Positions 1 to 8,583 of a stretch of DNA of 64,000 bases are shown one piece after another. The position numbers were made by a program, and so were the translations under genes. Every line of letters begins with the position of its first letter. The stretch's first letter is position 1. Source of the stretch: Desulfosarcina sp. OttesenSCG-928-A07 (lineage in GTDB: Bacteria > Desulfobacterota > Desulfobacteria > Desulfobacterales > Desulfosarcinaceae); assembly GCA_030267325.1 (NCBI GenBank), contig JAJDJS010000007.1:1-64000 (forward strand), written 5' to 3'. A model generated the notes under the pieces. That model did no database searches. It had not been told where the DNA came from and worked only from the letters and a program-made list of their open reading frames with translations.

Positions 1-66
1 AATGGACACTGCCAAAGCATCCATGGCCAAGGCAATGGCCAGAAACAAAAGACTCAAAACCGTCAC
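1..66 (-). CDS. mntP: MntP-like manganese efflux protein, N-terminus only (runs off the left edge)
   Basis: Only the first 22 codons lie in the window. They read from a GTG at 66-64 as a hydrophobic helix with the core LAIALAMDALAVSI. This matches the first membrane helix of MntP/DUF204 exporters, where a conserved Met-Asp pair sits in that helix and helps form the cation path. The GTG overlaps the TGA of the upstream M16 peptidase gene (GTGA), and an AGAGG ribosome site lies just before it, so the two genes are probably cotranscribed. The family call rests on a very short stretch. Confidence 0.6.
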   Translation of the reverse strand, partial: MTVLSLLFLAIALAMDALAVSI

Positions 67-3050
67 AGGTCAGCGCCTCTGTCATTGGACTCAGCTTTTT
101 CCTGGGAAATTTCAGGTGCACCGATTGGCGCGATCACTAGGGCCGTAGCCCTTTGGGGAACCAGATACATCGATGCCAGCCGGCTCAACTCCGCACTTGT
201 GATGGCCTCATAATCTTCCAGAAAATCCCGGGCCCATTCCAGTTGTTGGGGAAATTGTCCGGATCCGATCATGACGCTGTTGAGCCAGTATCCGTTTGTG
301 TGCCGGGTTTCCCGGATGGAGGTGAGGATCGGCTGGATGGCCCGGCGGCATTCGTTGGGGGTAACGCCGTTTTCCGAAAGGTCCAGGGCAATGTCCCGGA
401 TGGCGGCCAGCACAGCCTCGCTCTGGTCCGGTGATACCGTGGTATGGGCCTGGAAAACGCCATATTCGGGATAAGCCCGGCTGGGCCGATTATAGGCATA
501 GGGCGAATAGGTGGCTCCCAATGTTTCACGGATCTGTTTGCGGAGCCGTTCGGAAAAAATATCTGCCAGCACAGACAACCGGCGCGTACGGCCAATATCC
601 CAATAATCCTCACTCTTCCAGGCAGCAACAACCAGCGCCTTGGGAATCTGGGTCTCCACGGAAATATGGTGAACACCCTTTCCCACGGGCATCATCGGTA
701 GGCGGGAAGGGTCCATGGCCGGAGCGTTTGTTTTCCGTTTGGGAAGTGCGCCCAGATATTTCCGAACCTGTACAATGACCGTTTCCAGATCAAAATCACC
801 CACCACAGACAATTCAAGGGGCCCCAGGTCCAGCTGGGTGGTTAGCCAGTTGCGAATATCCGGCAGGGAAATGGCATCCATGGCCCGTTCGTCCGGCATA
901 CCGAATCGGGCATCACCCCCGGCAAGGTATTTAAATCCCTCAATTTTCATCATCCCTTCGATGGACCTGGAAGAAGACCGGTAGTCTTGGCGGAGCCATT
1001 CCCGGGCCCGTTCCAGGGCATCTTCCCGGAATCCGGGATCCACCACATGGGCATAGAGCAATTGGACCATCAGCTCCACTTCAGAAGAAACGCTTTCCAC
1101 AAAAAAATCAAAGGCCCCTTCCCGGATTCGAAGGTCCACATAGGTGCTTTTTCCCGCAAGGGCCCGTTCAAGGGTATCTGCATCCATGGCGCCCAGCCCG
1201 CTTTCATCCACTGTGGGCTGGGTCAGCGGCCCCAGTCCGGGAAGCGAGGCTGGTTCAGTGGCGCGGCCGCCGCCGAAAACCAAGTTGGCCATGACCTCGT
1301 TGGTTTTGTAGACCGTGGGTTTGAGGTTTACCCGAACACCGTTCTTCAGGAGAATCTGGGTGATGCCCAAGTCTGAAATCGTTTTTCGGGAAATCACGCG
1401 GCCCGGGTCATCATTCGGTTCCGGCAGATAGGGAAACGATCGCGATTCCGTTGATATGGGTGGCGGAACATCTACGTTTTGGGACGCCTCAAAAATGCTT
1501 TGGATCTGTTTTTCGGGTGGATCAGACACGGATGAGGCGAGCTGAAGGTTTCCGGTGACGAGAATCAGTCGGTGGTCCGCTGACCAGGTGTCTGAAAATG
1601 CAGTTTGAATTTCTTCCAGGGTGACCGACTCCACCAGGGGCGAGAGCAGGGCCTTTTCCTGTTCCGGAGATTGAATCACACGGTTTTCGGAAAGATACCG
1701 GATGATCCGCTTGGCCAAAGGGGTGCTGTTCCGGGTCGGCGCTTCCCGGACCGCATTGTCCAGATGCTTTAAGGTGTTTTTTCTGACCCGTTCCAGCTCT
1801 GATTCCACAAAACCATGGGTCAGGGCCCGCCGCAGCTCCTGCTCGATTGTCGACAGGCTGCTCTGCCATTTTTCAGCATTGCCGCCAGCCACAATCTGGC
1901 TGTATCGGACCTGTCCCAAATACACACCGCTGTTCGTTGCGGCAGAGGTAAACGGCGCGGCCTGGGTTTTGACCAGTGTATCCAGACGGTTTTGGAGGAT
2001 TTCATCGGCCATGGCCGCCACTACTTCCCGATACCGAACCTGAACCGAGTCGACAACCGGCGGTTCATGCCGGAGCGTTTCAATGCGGATGGTGGTTTCT
2101 CCGGCCTCGGGCTCTGGATGGTAGAAAATTTTTACGCCTTGGTGGTGAAAGGTTCCCGGATCTGGCGGGTCAACGGCTGGCGTGCGGGGGGCAAGGCTCA
2201 TGAACCGGGCCTGGATCAACCATTCCGCCGTGGGAATATCCATTGGACCCACCATCACCAGGGTCATGTTGTCCGGGCGATACCAGGTATCGTAAAATGA
2301 TTTGAGCGCCCCGCGATCCATGTGGCGGAGCACCTCGGCTTTTCCGATGGGAAGGCGGTTTGCCAGCAAAAAACCTGGAAACCGAAAGGGCAGTTCCGCC
2401 TCAAAGGTCCGATACGAAGCCGAGTCCCGGGATCGCATTTCCGACAGCACCACACCGCGCTCCTGGTCGATTTCATCTTCCAGCAAAAGGGCGCCTGCCG
2501 CATAATCGAACATGACCAAAAGCCCGTTCTGAAGATTTTCAGCATCTCCGCCCGGCAAAATAATGTCGTAAACGGTCTGGTCAAAACCGGTCCGGGCATT
2601 GGCATCATTTCCCAGTTGCATGCCGATGCCCTGGAGATAATGGATCAGTTTTCCGGGCGGGAAATGGGTGGAGCCGTTAAACAGCATGTGCTCCAGAAAA
2701 TGAGCCGCTCCCTGCTGGCTGTCGGTTTCATTGAGACTGCCGGCATTGACATAAAGATGAAGACTGACCCGGTTTTCAGGGCGATGGTTGGGCATCAGGA
2801 TATACCGGAATCCGTTTTCAAGGCGTCCGACCACCAGGTTTGGATCCGGTGCCAGTACGGGGTCCGAAGAAGGATCCCGTTTTTCGGTGGATGGGGGTGG
2901 GCAGGTCTCTACTTGTTCAGCAGCGGAAGCACTGTCCTGGGCAAAACCAAGACCCGGTATGCCGACCAGTGCCAAGAAAAACATCAGAACAAAAAACCTG
3001 CGGTACGCCTCGGAAAAACGGCCGAATCTGAAGAAACGGTTGTGAATCAT
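63..3050 (-). CDS. Exported M16 (pitrilysin/insulinase-type) zinc peptidase
   Basis: A 995-residue protein with a hydrophobic segment at about residues 18-36 that looks like a signal peptide or anchor, followed by a Ser/Pro-rich linker. The inverted zinc motif HxxEH is present as HFLEH at about 117-121, with a downstream acidic segment (LSEMRSR) in the place of the third ligand. The length fits a two-module M16 protein: an active N-terminal half and a C-terminal half of the inactive M16_C type. It is likely periplasmic or membrane-attached and degrades peptides. The ATG at 3050 is preferred over the adjacent upstream TTG. The gene overlaps the downstream mntP-like gene by 4 bases. The substrate cannot be told from sequence. 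Confidence 0.9.
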   Translation of the reverse strand: MIHNRFFRFGRFSEAYRRFFVLMFFLALVGIPGLGFAQDSASAAEQVETCPPPSTEKRDPSSDPVLAPDPNLVVGRLENGFRYILMPNHRPENRVSLHLYVNAGSLNETDSQQGAAHFLEHMLFNGSTHFPPGKLIHYLQGIGMQLGNDANARTGFDQTVYDIILPGGDAENLQNGLLVMFDYAAGALLLEDEIDQERGVVLSEMRSRDSASYRTFEAELPFRFPGFLLANRLPIGKAEVLRHMDRGALKSFYDTWYRPDNMTLVMVGPMDIPTAEWLIQARFMSLAPRTPAVDPPDPGTFHHQGVKIFYHPEPEAGETTIRIETLRHEPPVVDSVQVRYREVVAAMADEILQNRLDTLVKTQAAPFTSAATNSGVYLGQVRYSQIVAGGNAEKWQSSLSTIEQELRRALTHGFVESELERVRKNTLKHLDNAVREAPTRNSTPLAKRIIRYLSENRVIQSPEQEKALLSPLVESVTLEEIQTAFSDTWSADHRLILVTGNLQLASSVSDPPEKQIQSIFEASQNVDVPPPISTESRSFPYLPEPNDDPGRVISRKTISDLGITQILLKNGVRVNLKPTVYKTNEVMANLVFGGGRATEPASLPGLGPLTQPTVDESGLGAMDADTLERALAGKSTYVDLRIREGAFDFFVESVSSEVELMVQLLYAHVVDPGFREDALERAREWLRQDYRSSSRSIEGMMKIEGFKYLAGGDARFGMPDERAMDAISLPDIRNWLTTQLDLGPLELSVVGDFDLETVIVQVRKYLGALPKRKTNAPAMDPSRLPMMPVGKGVHHISVETQIPKALVVAAWKSEDYWDIGRTRRLSVLADIFSERLRKQIRETLGATYSPYAYNRPSRAYPEYGVFQAHTTVSPDQSEAVLAAIRDIALDLSENGVTPNECRRAIQPILTSIRETRHTNGYWLNSVMIGSGQFPQQLEWARDFLEDYEAITSAELSRLASMYLVPQRATALVIAPIGAPEISQEKAESNDRGADL

Positions 3051-3322
3051 CAAAAATCCCTTTTATCCAAAACGGTCGGAGCAAGTTTCGGGTCCATATG
3101 CATTTTGTACATGGAATCCTCGGCGCACGGCCCATTTTTACCAGCACATCCTTTTTATCAGAATCCCATACAATGGGAAACCGTTCTGTCGGCATAATGC
3201 ACAACAACCGTTTTGAAAAGAAAAGAGGTGATGTCAGGACAGGGTGTTGAAAAATATGCAGTTGGCCGGATTCTTGGGGTTTTTCGTCAACCGGAAAAAC
3301 CGGTCATCTTTTGAAAACAGCT
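3051..3322. other. Intergenic region upstream of the M16 peptidase gene
   Basis: No convincing gene is seen. The stretch should hold the promoter and leader of the minus-strand M16 gene, but no good -35/-10 pair stands out. A short hairpin-forming ACCGG/CCGGT pair lies near 3292-3306. The next 140 bases are a foldback repeat, listed separately. Confidence 0.4.
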
Positions 3323-3462
3323 TGGACAGTGTTGCCTGCGGAAGTATAACAACCTGAATGCACTTAAAAAAAGTTTTTCTCAGTTTGTCCAGAAAGGGAA
3401 AATGCTACCTGAAAAAAATGAGAACGTTCAATTGTGAAATACGCTGAAGGCGACACGGTCCA
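3323..3462. repeat. Foldback (MITE-like) repeat, copy C
   Basis: A 140-base element. The left end begins TGGACAGTGTTGCC, and the right end, read on the other strand, begins TGGACCGTGTCGCC. The inverted similarity continues imperfectly inward through TATAAC/TATTTCAC-like and A/T-run segments, so the whole element could fold back on itself. It encodes nothing evident. The right half is similar to 12182-12270, and both ends resemble the ends of the elements at 16816 and 37242. It lies just beyond the terminator of the minus-strand gene at 3556. Confidence 0.65.
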
Positions 3463-3464
3463 GA

Positions 3465-3515
3465 ATAAAAAAAGCCTTCCGATACGAAACCGATGGTACA
3501 GATGCAGCGGAAGGC
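3465..3515 (-). terminator. Probable intrinsic terminator of the gene at 3556-3972
   Basis: GCCTTCCG at 3474-3481 pairs perfectly with CGGAAGGC at 3508-3515. On the minus strand the stem is followed by a run of seven T. The loop is long (26 nt), which weakens the call, but position and T-run fit the end of the upstream minus-strand gene. Confidence 0.6.
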
Positions 3516-3555
3516 ATTGGGAACACAGAAGCTGATTGAAACGCGGATGGGCCGA

Positions 3556-3972
3556 TCAGCTCTTCTTTTTTATATAACGGCCCCGGGAAATGGTCTTGAC
3601 CATTTCTTTTTTGGTCAGCTTGTAAAGGGCATTGCTTACCTGGCGGGCTTCAAGTCCGGTTTGTTTTTTAATCCGGTCGATGGTGATGCCGTTTCGGCTC
3701 CGGCTGATCAGGGTATAAATATTGTTGAGGATGGTATCTGCCGATACGACCTCAGTGGTTTTCTTTGGGGCTGCGGTTTTCTTGGGTACTGTTATTCTGC
3801 TCCGTTCCGGAATACGTTTTTTCTCCTTGACGCTGGTTCTCTTCCTGGCCCCGATCGGGAGGGCGCCTCTTTCTTCTTCTGTCTCAAGTATGCTCACAAT
3901 CTTTTCGACTTGCTGTCCCAGGTCAAAGAGGGTGGCAGCAATGGATAAAAGTTCTTTTTTGATGTTTTTCAT
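3556..3972 (-). CDS. Small basic protein, probable winged-helix DNA-binding protein
   Basis: 138 residues. The start is the ATG at 3972 because an AAGGAGG site lies 11 bases upstream; an earlier in-frame start at 4002 would place that site inside the gene. The N-terminal 40 residues are helical (KKELLSIAATLFDLGQQVEK). The middle is basic and rich in Lys, Arg and Pro. The C-terminal 60 residues (TLISRSRNGITIDRIKKQTG, then RQVSNALYKLTKKEMV) resemble a winged helix-turn-helix ending in a basic wing, RGRYIKKKS. It stands alone with its own terminator. A nucleoid or regulatory role is an inference; I do not recognise a named family. Confidence 0.7.
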   Translation of the reverse strand: MKNIKKELLSIAATLFDLGQQVEKIVSILETEEERGALPIGARKRTSVKEKKRIPERSRITVPKKTAAPKKTTEVVSADTILNNIYTLISRSRNGITIDRIKKQTGLEARQVSNALYKLTKKEMVKTISRGRYIKKKS

Positions 3973-4084
3973 TTGGGGTGGAGCCTCCTTATGGTAGAAC
4001 AATTTTGCTAAAAATTAATCATTTAAAGACAGCCTTTAATATAAGCGAAAAAATCCGTCAACATATTATTGGAAAAAAAAATGT

Positions 4085-4106
4085 TAAAAATAACCGGGCG
4101 CCGGTT
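4085..4106 (-). terminator. Intrinsic terminator downstream of ppiD
   Basis: AACCGG (4092-4097) and CCGGTT (4101-4106) form a tight stem around a GCG loop. On the minus strand it is followed by ATTTTTAAC and then a run of T, placing it about 100 bases after the ppiD stop. Confidence 0.6.
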
Positions 4107-4210
4107 TTGTTTTCATGAAACACTTTTACGCATTTGATGAGGCACTCTTCGGACACTTGAATACTTCTATCTGTCATGGATTGTGCTTCTCTCTCAGAAC
4201 GTTTTCACGT

Positions 4211-6097
4211 CTATCCGGAAAATCCTTTTTCAATGACAATATCACTTTCACCGCGTCGTGCATTCATCCATTCCTGGAAGACCGAACGTTTTTTCTGCTG
4301 AATCAATTGCGTGGCGATACGGGTCCGGTCCGCTTCATCAATGACATCTGCCGTGGGCAACTGGCGCTCTGTGAGCCGAAGCAGATAAAATCCAGCGTCC
4401 CCTTCCACAGGCGTCATCCGGATGGGTGCATCGGGCTGGATTTCAAAGGCTGCGCGGGTAAAGGCGACATCCTTCCCGATCCCGGGAATGGCGGCATCAC
4501 GTTTGAACAAACCGGTTTTCTTCAGGGTTGCCCCCTGGGCGCGGGCGCTGTCGGAAAATGGTTTTTCCGCCAAAAGGTCGGCTGCCATGGCATCAGCCAT
4601 GGCCCTTGCCCGATCTGCCTGGATTTTTTTCTTCAGATCAGCGGTTACGGTATCCCGAACCGTGTCAAGGGGAGGGATCGTCGGAGAAAGGGCCTCCGTG
4701 ACCTGAATCAGATAGTAGCAGCCGTTGACTTCCCGTACATCGCTGGTTTCGCCGGAATCCAGTTCAAAGGCAATGGACGCCACGCTGTGGCTGTCTTCTC
4801 CCAGCTCGGCAAGGCCTTCGGCCATGGTAACCGCAGCGTCCCGGGCATTCAGTCCGGCGGCAGCCGCCTGTTCTTTCAGGTCATCTGATTCGTAGATATT
4901 TTCGTACAGCTGTTCGGCAGCCTCATGGGCCAGATGCTGGGCCTCAAGGGTGGTGAGGGTCCCGACGATCTGCTCGCGGCTCTGGTCAAGGGACTGTGAA
5001 GTGGCCTCTTTGACGGATTCCACCTTGATGACATGCCAGCCGAACTCTGTTTTCACCGGTGCGCTGATTTCCCCCGGCACCATGGAAAATGCCGTATCTG
5101 AAAAGGATTTGACCAGTTGTCCGCGGGTAAAAAATCCCAGGTGCCCGCCCTGGGCCTTGGAGGGACAGTCGGAAAAAAGGGTTGCCAGTTCCGCAAAGTT
5201 CTCTCCGGTTTTTGCCCTTGTGCTGATATCCGTTGCTTTTTGTTGCGCTTCTGCCTCAGTGGTATCCGCGTCCACAGCAATGAGGATATGCCGTGCTTCA
5301 ACCTGTTTTTCGGTGTTGAACAGTTCCGGGTGGCTTTCGTAGTAGTCGATCACCGCATCTTCATCAATGGTGACGCCGGAACGATAAGCCGCCGGATCAA
5401 CCTTTACATAAAGGATTTTTCGCATGGCCGGGGTGGTGTAACGCTCCTTGTTGGCTTCAAAATAATCGGCCACCGCCTCGGGCGTGATCCCCGGATTGGC
5501 GTTTGATTCCCGCGAAAACAGCACATACTCGATATTGACCATGGTGTTTTCCCAGTTGTACCAATCCCTTACTTCCGTCTCCGACACCTTGGCCGCGCCC
5601 GACATCAGGCGTTCAAGTTTGCGGATTAAAAGAAGGTTCCGCTGTTCGCTTTCAAAGACCTCGGGTGCCTGCCGGCGCTGGGACAAAAACGCATAATACA
5701 GCTGGCTGTCAAAAACACCGTTGGTTTGAAAAAACGGCGCGTTCCGAATGAAATCAGCCACTTCCGCATCAGTCACCATGAGCCCGAGCTTTTGGGCTTC
5801 CTGGAGCGTCAGGATGTGATTGATCAGCTGGTCCAGGGCCTGCTCCTTGACCCGAAGCAGCGTGATCATGTTGTCGTCAAGAGGGGTGCCAAGCTGCTGC
5901 CGATACTGCTCGATCAGCGCATTCAGGGCCTCCTGGTAATCAGAAAGGGTAATGGTCGTGCCATTGACCGATGCCACCCGGGACGCCTGACGGGCGCTGA
6001 AATTTCCCACTCCCCAGAAAACAAACACAATGACGATGGCGATGAGAAGAATTTTGATAATCCAACTGCTGGCATGTTTCCGCATGACATTGAGCAT
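4211..6097 (-). CDS. ppiD: PpiD-type membrane-anchored peptidyl-prolyl isomerase/chaperone
   Basis: 628 residues, close to PpiD of other proteobacteria. One transmembrane helix (about 13-32) follows a short cytoplasmic tail with basic residues (RKHASSWIIK), so the bulk faces the periplasm. Residues about 40-190 are a SurA-like chaperone region. A parvulin (PPIC) domain spans about 266-361, with the typical opening EARHILI, the central GGHLGFF and the closing FGWHVIKV. A C-terminal helical region follows. It helps fold proteins leaving the Sec translocon. An AGAGGT site lies 7 bases before the ATG. It is transcribed divergently from the tRNA-Ala gene. Confidence 0.93.
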   Translation of the reverse strand: MLNVMRKHASSWIIKILLIAIVIVFVFWGVGNFSARQASRVASVNGTTITLSDYQEALNALIEQYRQQLGTPLDDNMITLLRVKEQALDQLINHILTLQEAQKLGLMVTDAEVADFIRNAPFFQTNGVFDSQLYYAFLSQRRQAPEVFESEQRNLLLIRKLERLMSGAAKVSETEVRDWYNWENTMVNIEYVLFSRESNANPGITPEAVADYFEANKERYTTPAMRKILYVKVDPAAYRSGVTIDEDAVIDYYESHPELFNTEKQVEARHILIAVDADTTEAEAQQKATDISTRAKTGENFAELATLFSDCPSKAQGGHLGFFTRGQLVKSFSDTAFSMVPGEISAPVKTEFGWHVIKVESVKEATSQSLDQSREQIVGTLTTLEAQHLAHEAAEQLYENIYESDDLKEQAAAAGLNARDAAVTMAEGLAELGEDSHSVASIAFELDSGETSDVREVNGCYYLIQVTEALSPTIPPLDTVRDTVTADLKKKIQADRARAMADAMAADLLAEKPFSDSARAQGATLKKTGLFKRDAAIPGIGKDVAFTRAAFEIQPDAPIRMTPVEGDAGFYLLRLTERQLPTADVIDEADRTRIATQLIQQKKRSVFQEWMNARRGESDIVIEKGFSG

Positions 6098-6164
6098 AGT
6101 GACCTCTTTTTTATCTGGGGTTCAATCTGAGTCGGAAAAATTGTGTAAATGGCAAAAAACAAGA

Positions 6165-6193
6165 TTGACGTCTGAAAAATATTTCTGTATAAG
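6165..6193 (+). promoter_or_regulatory. Sigma-70-type promoter of tRNA-Ala
   Basis: TTGACG (6165-6170) and TATAAG (6188-6193) are separated by exactly 17 bases. The tRNA begins 16 bases after the -10 box, so only a short leader would be removed. Confidence 0.75.
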
Positions 6194-6208
6194 CTTTTTT
6201 TGCATTTT

Positions 6209-6284
6209 GGGGCTGTAGCTCAGCTGGGAGAGCGCATGACTGGCAGTCATGAGGTCATCGGTTCGATCCCCCTCAGCTCCACCA
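6209..6284 (+). tRNA. tRNA-Ala (anticodon GGC)
   Basis: A complete 76-base cloverleaf with encoded CCA. The acceptor stem GGGGCTG pairs with CAGCTCC through G-T and Watson-Crick pairs. The D-arm is GCTCAGCTGGGAGAGC, the anticodon stem CATGA/TCATG holds loop CTGGCAG, and the T-arm contains GGTTCGATCC. The anticodon is GGC, reading GCC and GCU alanine codons. Confidence 0.97.
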
Positions 6285-6306
6285 TTTATTTTTTGAAAAA
6301 ATCGTC

Positions 6307-6345
6307 AAAGGCCGGAACTCCAATTCAAGGGATCCGGCCTTTTTC
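6307..6345 (+). terminator. Intrinsic terminator after tRNA-Ala
   Basis: AAGGCCGGA pairs with TCCGGCCTT and is followed directly by further T residues. It starts 23 bases after the tRNA CCA end. Confidence 0.8.
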
Positions 6346-6389
6346 GTTCGTATAGGCATGGGGTTTTTGCCAAGTCCGTCATGGCACTG

Positions 6390-6812
6390 TCATTCCGGCG
6401 CAGATGGTTTTACAGCCCACGCCAAGGTGTCGATTTTTTCCAGAATCGATTCAAACACCGGACAGGTCCGACACTGGACCATTTTGTCTTTCCATGAATG
6501 ATACGCCACCCCGCCGCAGATGGTGCCGCTGACAAACCAGCACCAGTTCCCGCTTGCAAACTCCCACACCGGGCATTGCTCCCGCTGATATTCCGGACAT
6601 TCCCGTTGATTCCAGCAGGGGCACGGGTCCTGTGCCCCACTGATCTTTCGGGCTAACAGAAAATAAAACTGGCGTTCCACATGCACGGGAATGGATCGCC
6701 ATCCCTGCTCGTAGCTGTGAACCGCTTTGATGGAGACCCCCAGCAACTGAGCGATCTGTTTCTGTGTTTTATTCAGCTTTTTTCGATATTTGCGGAAGTT
6801 TTTACCGTCCAT
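6390..6812 (-). CDS. XRE-type HTH protein with C-terminal cysteine-rich 'two-CW' domain
   Basis: 140 residues. The N-terminal 55 form an XRE/Cro-like helix-turn-helix (KTQKQIAQLLGVSIKAVHSY). The C-terminal half carries eight cysteines: CPCW, ECP, QCP, NWCWF, TICGG and a QCRTCP pair. The two CW pairs suggest the 'two-CW' domain seen in anaerobes. The cysteines could bind zinc or an iron-sulfur cluster, which would make the protein a redox- or metal-sensing regulator; this is inference. The gene is monocistronic, with a good promoter about 110 bases upstream. Confidence 0.75.
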   Translation of the reverse strand: MDGKNFRKYRKKLNKTQKQIAQLLGVSIKAVHSYEQGWRSIPVHVERQFYFLLARKISGAQDPCPCWNQRECPEYQREQCPVWEFASGNWCWFVSGTICGGVAYHSWKDKMVQCRTCPVFESILEKIDTLAWAVKPSAPE

Positions 6813-6918
6813 AAGACCACTGTTCGGATAACCCTGGTTTGCGCCTGCGGGTTTACAAAAGAAGGGAAAGCGGATGCCCCTGATGGAGATTCCGCATGCC
6901 CGGTATCAGAACGAAGAC

Positions 6919-6947
6919 TTTATGTTACACCGTGGTATGGGTGTCAA
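6919..6947 (-). promoter_or_regulatory. Sigma-70-type promoter for the HTH/two-CW gene
   Basis: On the minus strand TTGACA (6947-6942) and CATAAA (6924-6919) are 17 bases apart. It predicts a leader of about 100 bases before the ATG at 6812, containing a small GCGGA/TCCGC inverted repeat. Confidence 0.55.
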
Positions 6948-7048
6948 CCGATTTGTATGGCCGCCATGAGGCTGCATGGGAATGCGAAAGTGGATTCGCC
7001 TGCCAAAAACGGCATTACAAATTATACGCTGATGTTATCTTTTGGCCT

Positions 7049-8404
7049 TTACACACTAATGACGTTTTTTGGACAGGGCTGGTCAGAGAAAGGCTGTGTG
7101 CCCGGAGGATGAAGGGCAGGAAGTGCTGAGATCGGTTTTTTTATTTTGATGGCAGCCGTCTCCGGCATACCGCGAACGATTTGGCCGGAACGCACATGCA
7201 TGCCGCCTTCCACCAACAGGCGGGTTCCCTGGTCAAGCCCGTCCAGCACCAGCCATTGATTGCCGATGGGCCGGTCGAGGGTAATCACCCGGGATTGAAG
7301 GGTATAAAGCTCTTTTTCAGGGTCATCCGGAACCGGAACCAGTACCCATACAGAGGCAATACCGCGTGCATCCCGGGTCACGGTTTTCTGGGGAATCAGG
7401 ATGGCGCCTTCACGGATGCCTTCTTCAATCACCGCACGGACGTACAAACCCGGAAGAAGTCGGCCGTTGGGGTTGGGAAACAGAGCCCTCAAGGTGACCA
7501 TGTCTGTACTGGGCTCCACCATGACTTCGGAAAACTTCAGTTCTCCCCGAATGGGCACGTGTGTGTCACCTGATGGGCGGGACCCGTTATCTCCGGAATT
7601 TTTCCCGGAGCAGGATGTGTTTTTTTGGCTGAGGTAAGTCCCGTCTTCAAGTTTTAACAAAACGTTCATGGCGTTTTTCCCGCTGGAGATGAGCTTTCCG
7701 CTTTCCAGATCCTGCTGCACCCGAAAAACGTCCGTACTGGACCGTGTGATATCCACATAAATGGGGTCCAGTTGCTGGACTCGCGCCAGGGGTGTTTCCT
7801 GATTTTGGGTTACCAGGGCGCCGGGGGTGACAAAAGAACGGCCAATGAATCCGGAAACCGGGGCTGTGATGCGGGTATAGGCAAGGTTGATGCGGGCGGT
7901 TTCAAGACTTGCCCTGGCCGATGAGATCCGGGCCCGGGCTTCCAGGAGGGCCACCTTGGCATCATCATATTCCTGCTGGCTGACCGCATTGGTTTTGATA
8001 AGTTTTCCGTACCGCTCTTCCAGGTGGCGGGCGCTGATTTCTCTGGCTTCAGCTTCCTTCAGGGCGGCCTGGGCGCTGTCATAGGCCGCCTGGTACAGGG
8101 ACGGATCGATCTGATACAGCACCTCTCCTTTTTCCACATGGGCGCCTTCAGTAAAAAAACGCTCCTGAATGATGCCGCTGACCTGGGGACGGACATCGGA
8201 GATAATATGGGGAGAGGTTCTGCCCGGAAGTTCACGGGTGAGGGTGACGCGGGTGGTGTTGACCTCCAGGTAGGTCACCGTTGGAACAGGGCCATTGTCG
8301 GTACGGGCTTTTTTGTTGTCACATCCCCCAAAAACCGGAACCAGAAAACAAAACACCAGAACCGTTGAGAAAAAGCGGAGGCGGTCAAAAAATCGGGAAT
8401 TCAT
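7049..8404 (-). CDS. RND-type efflux periplasmic adaptor (AcrA/MexA family) lipoprotein
   Basis: 451 residues from the ATG at 8404, which has a GAAAGG site upstream; a longer in-frame start at 8461 is less likely. The N-terminus is a lipoprotein signal with lipobox VFGGC, so the protein should be anchored in the inner membrane facing the periplasm. The order is typical: a lipoyl half (VRPQVSGIIQERFF, GAHVEKGEVLYQID), an alpha-hairpin rich in Ala/Glu, the second lipoyl half (TRITAPVSGFIGRSFVTPGA), and beta-barrel and membrane-proximal domains. A low-complexity Ser/Gly/Asn insertion interrupts the barrel region. No RND pump or outer-membrane channel gene lies beside it, so its partner must be elsewhere. 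Confidence 0.88.
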   Translation of the reverse strand: MNSRFFDRLRFFSTVLVFCFLVPVFGGCDNKKARTDNGPVPTVTYLEVNTTRVTLTRELPGRTSPHIISDVRPQVSGIIQERFFTEGAHVEKGEVLYQIDPSLYQAAYDSAQAALKEAEAREISARHLEERYGKLIKTNAVSQQEYDDAKVALLEARARISSARASLETARINLAYTRITAPVSGFIGRSFVTPGALVTQNQETPLARVQQLDPIYVDITRSSTDVFRVQQDLESGKLISSGKNAMNVLLKLEDGTYLSQKNTSCSGKNSGDNGSRPSGDTHVPIRGELKFSEVMVEPSTDMVTLRALFPNPNGRLLPGLYVRAVIEEGIREGAILIPQKTVTRDARGIASVWVLVPVPDDPEKELYTLQSRVITLDRPIGNQWLVLDGLDQGTRLLVEGGMHVRSGQIVRGMPETAAIKIKKPISALPALHPPGTQPFSDQPCPKNVISV

Positions 8405-8583
8405 TGATCGGGCCTTTCTTTTTCTCTTTTCCAAACAAGAAAAATTCTCCGAATCCAGCATTTTTTGGGATGGATGGATGCACGCTTGTTTGAGGGATTG
8501 TTATATTCCGTCATTATCACAAACCAATTGAAATGATGCGATATCAATCATCATCAACCAACCTGACACCTGTAACAAAACGG

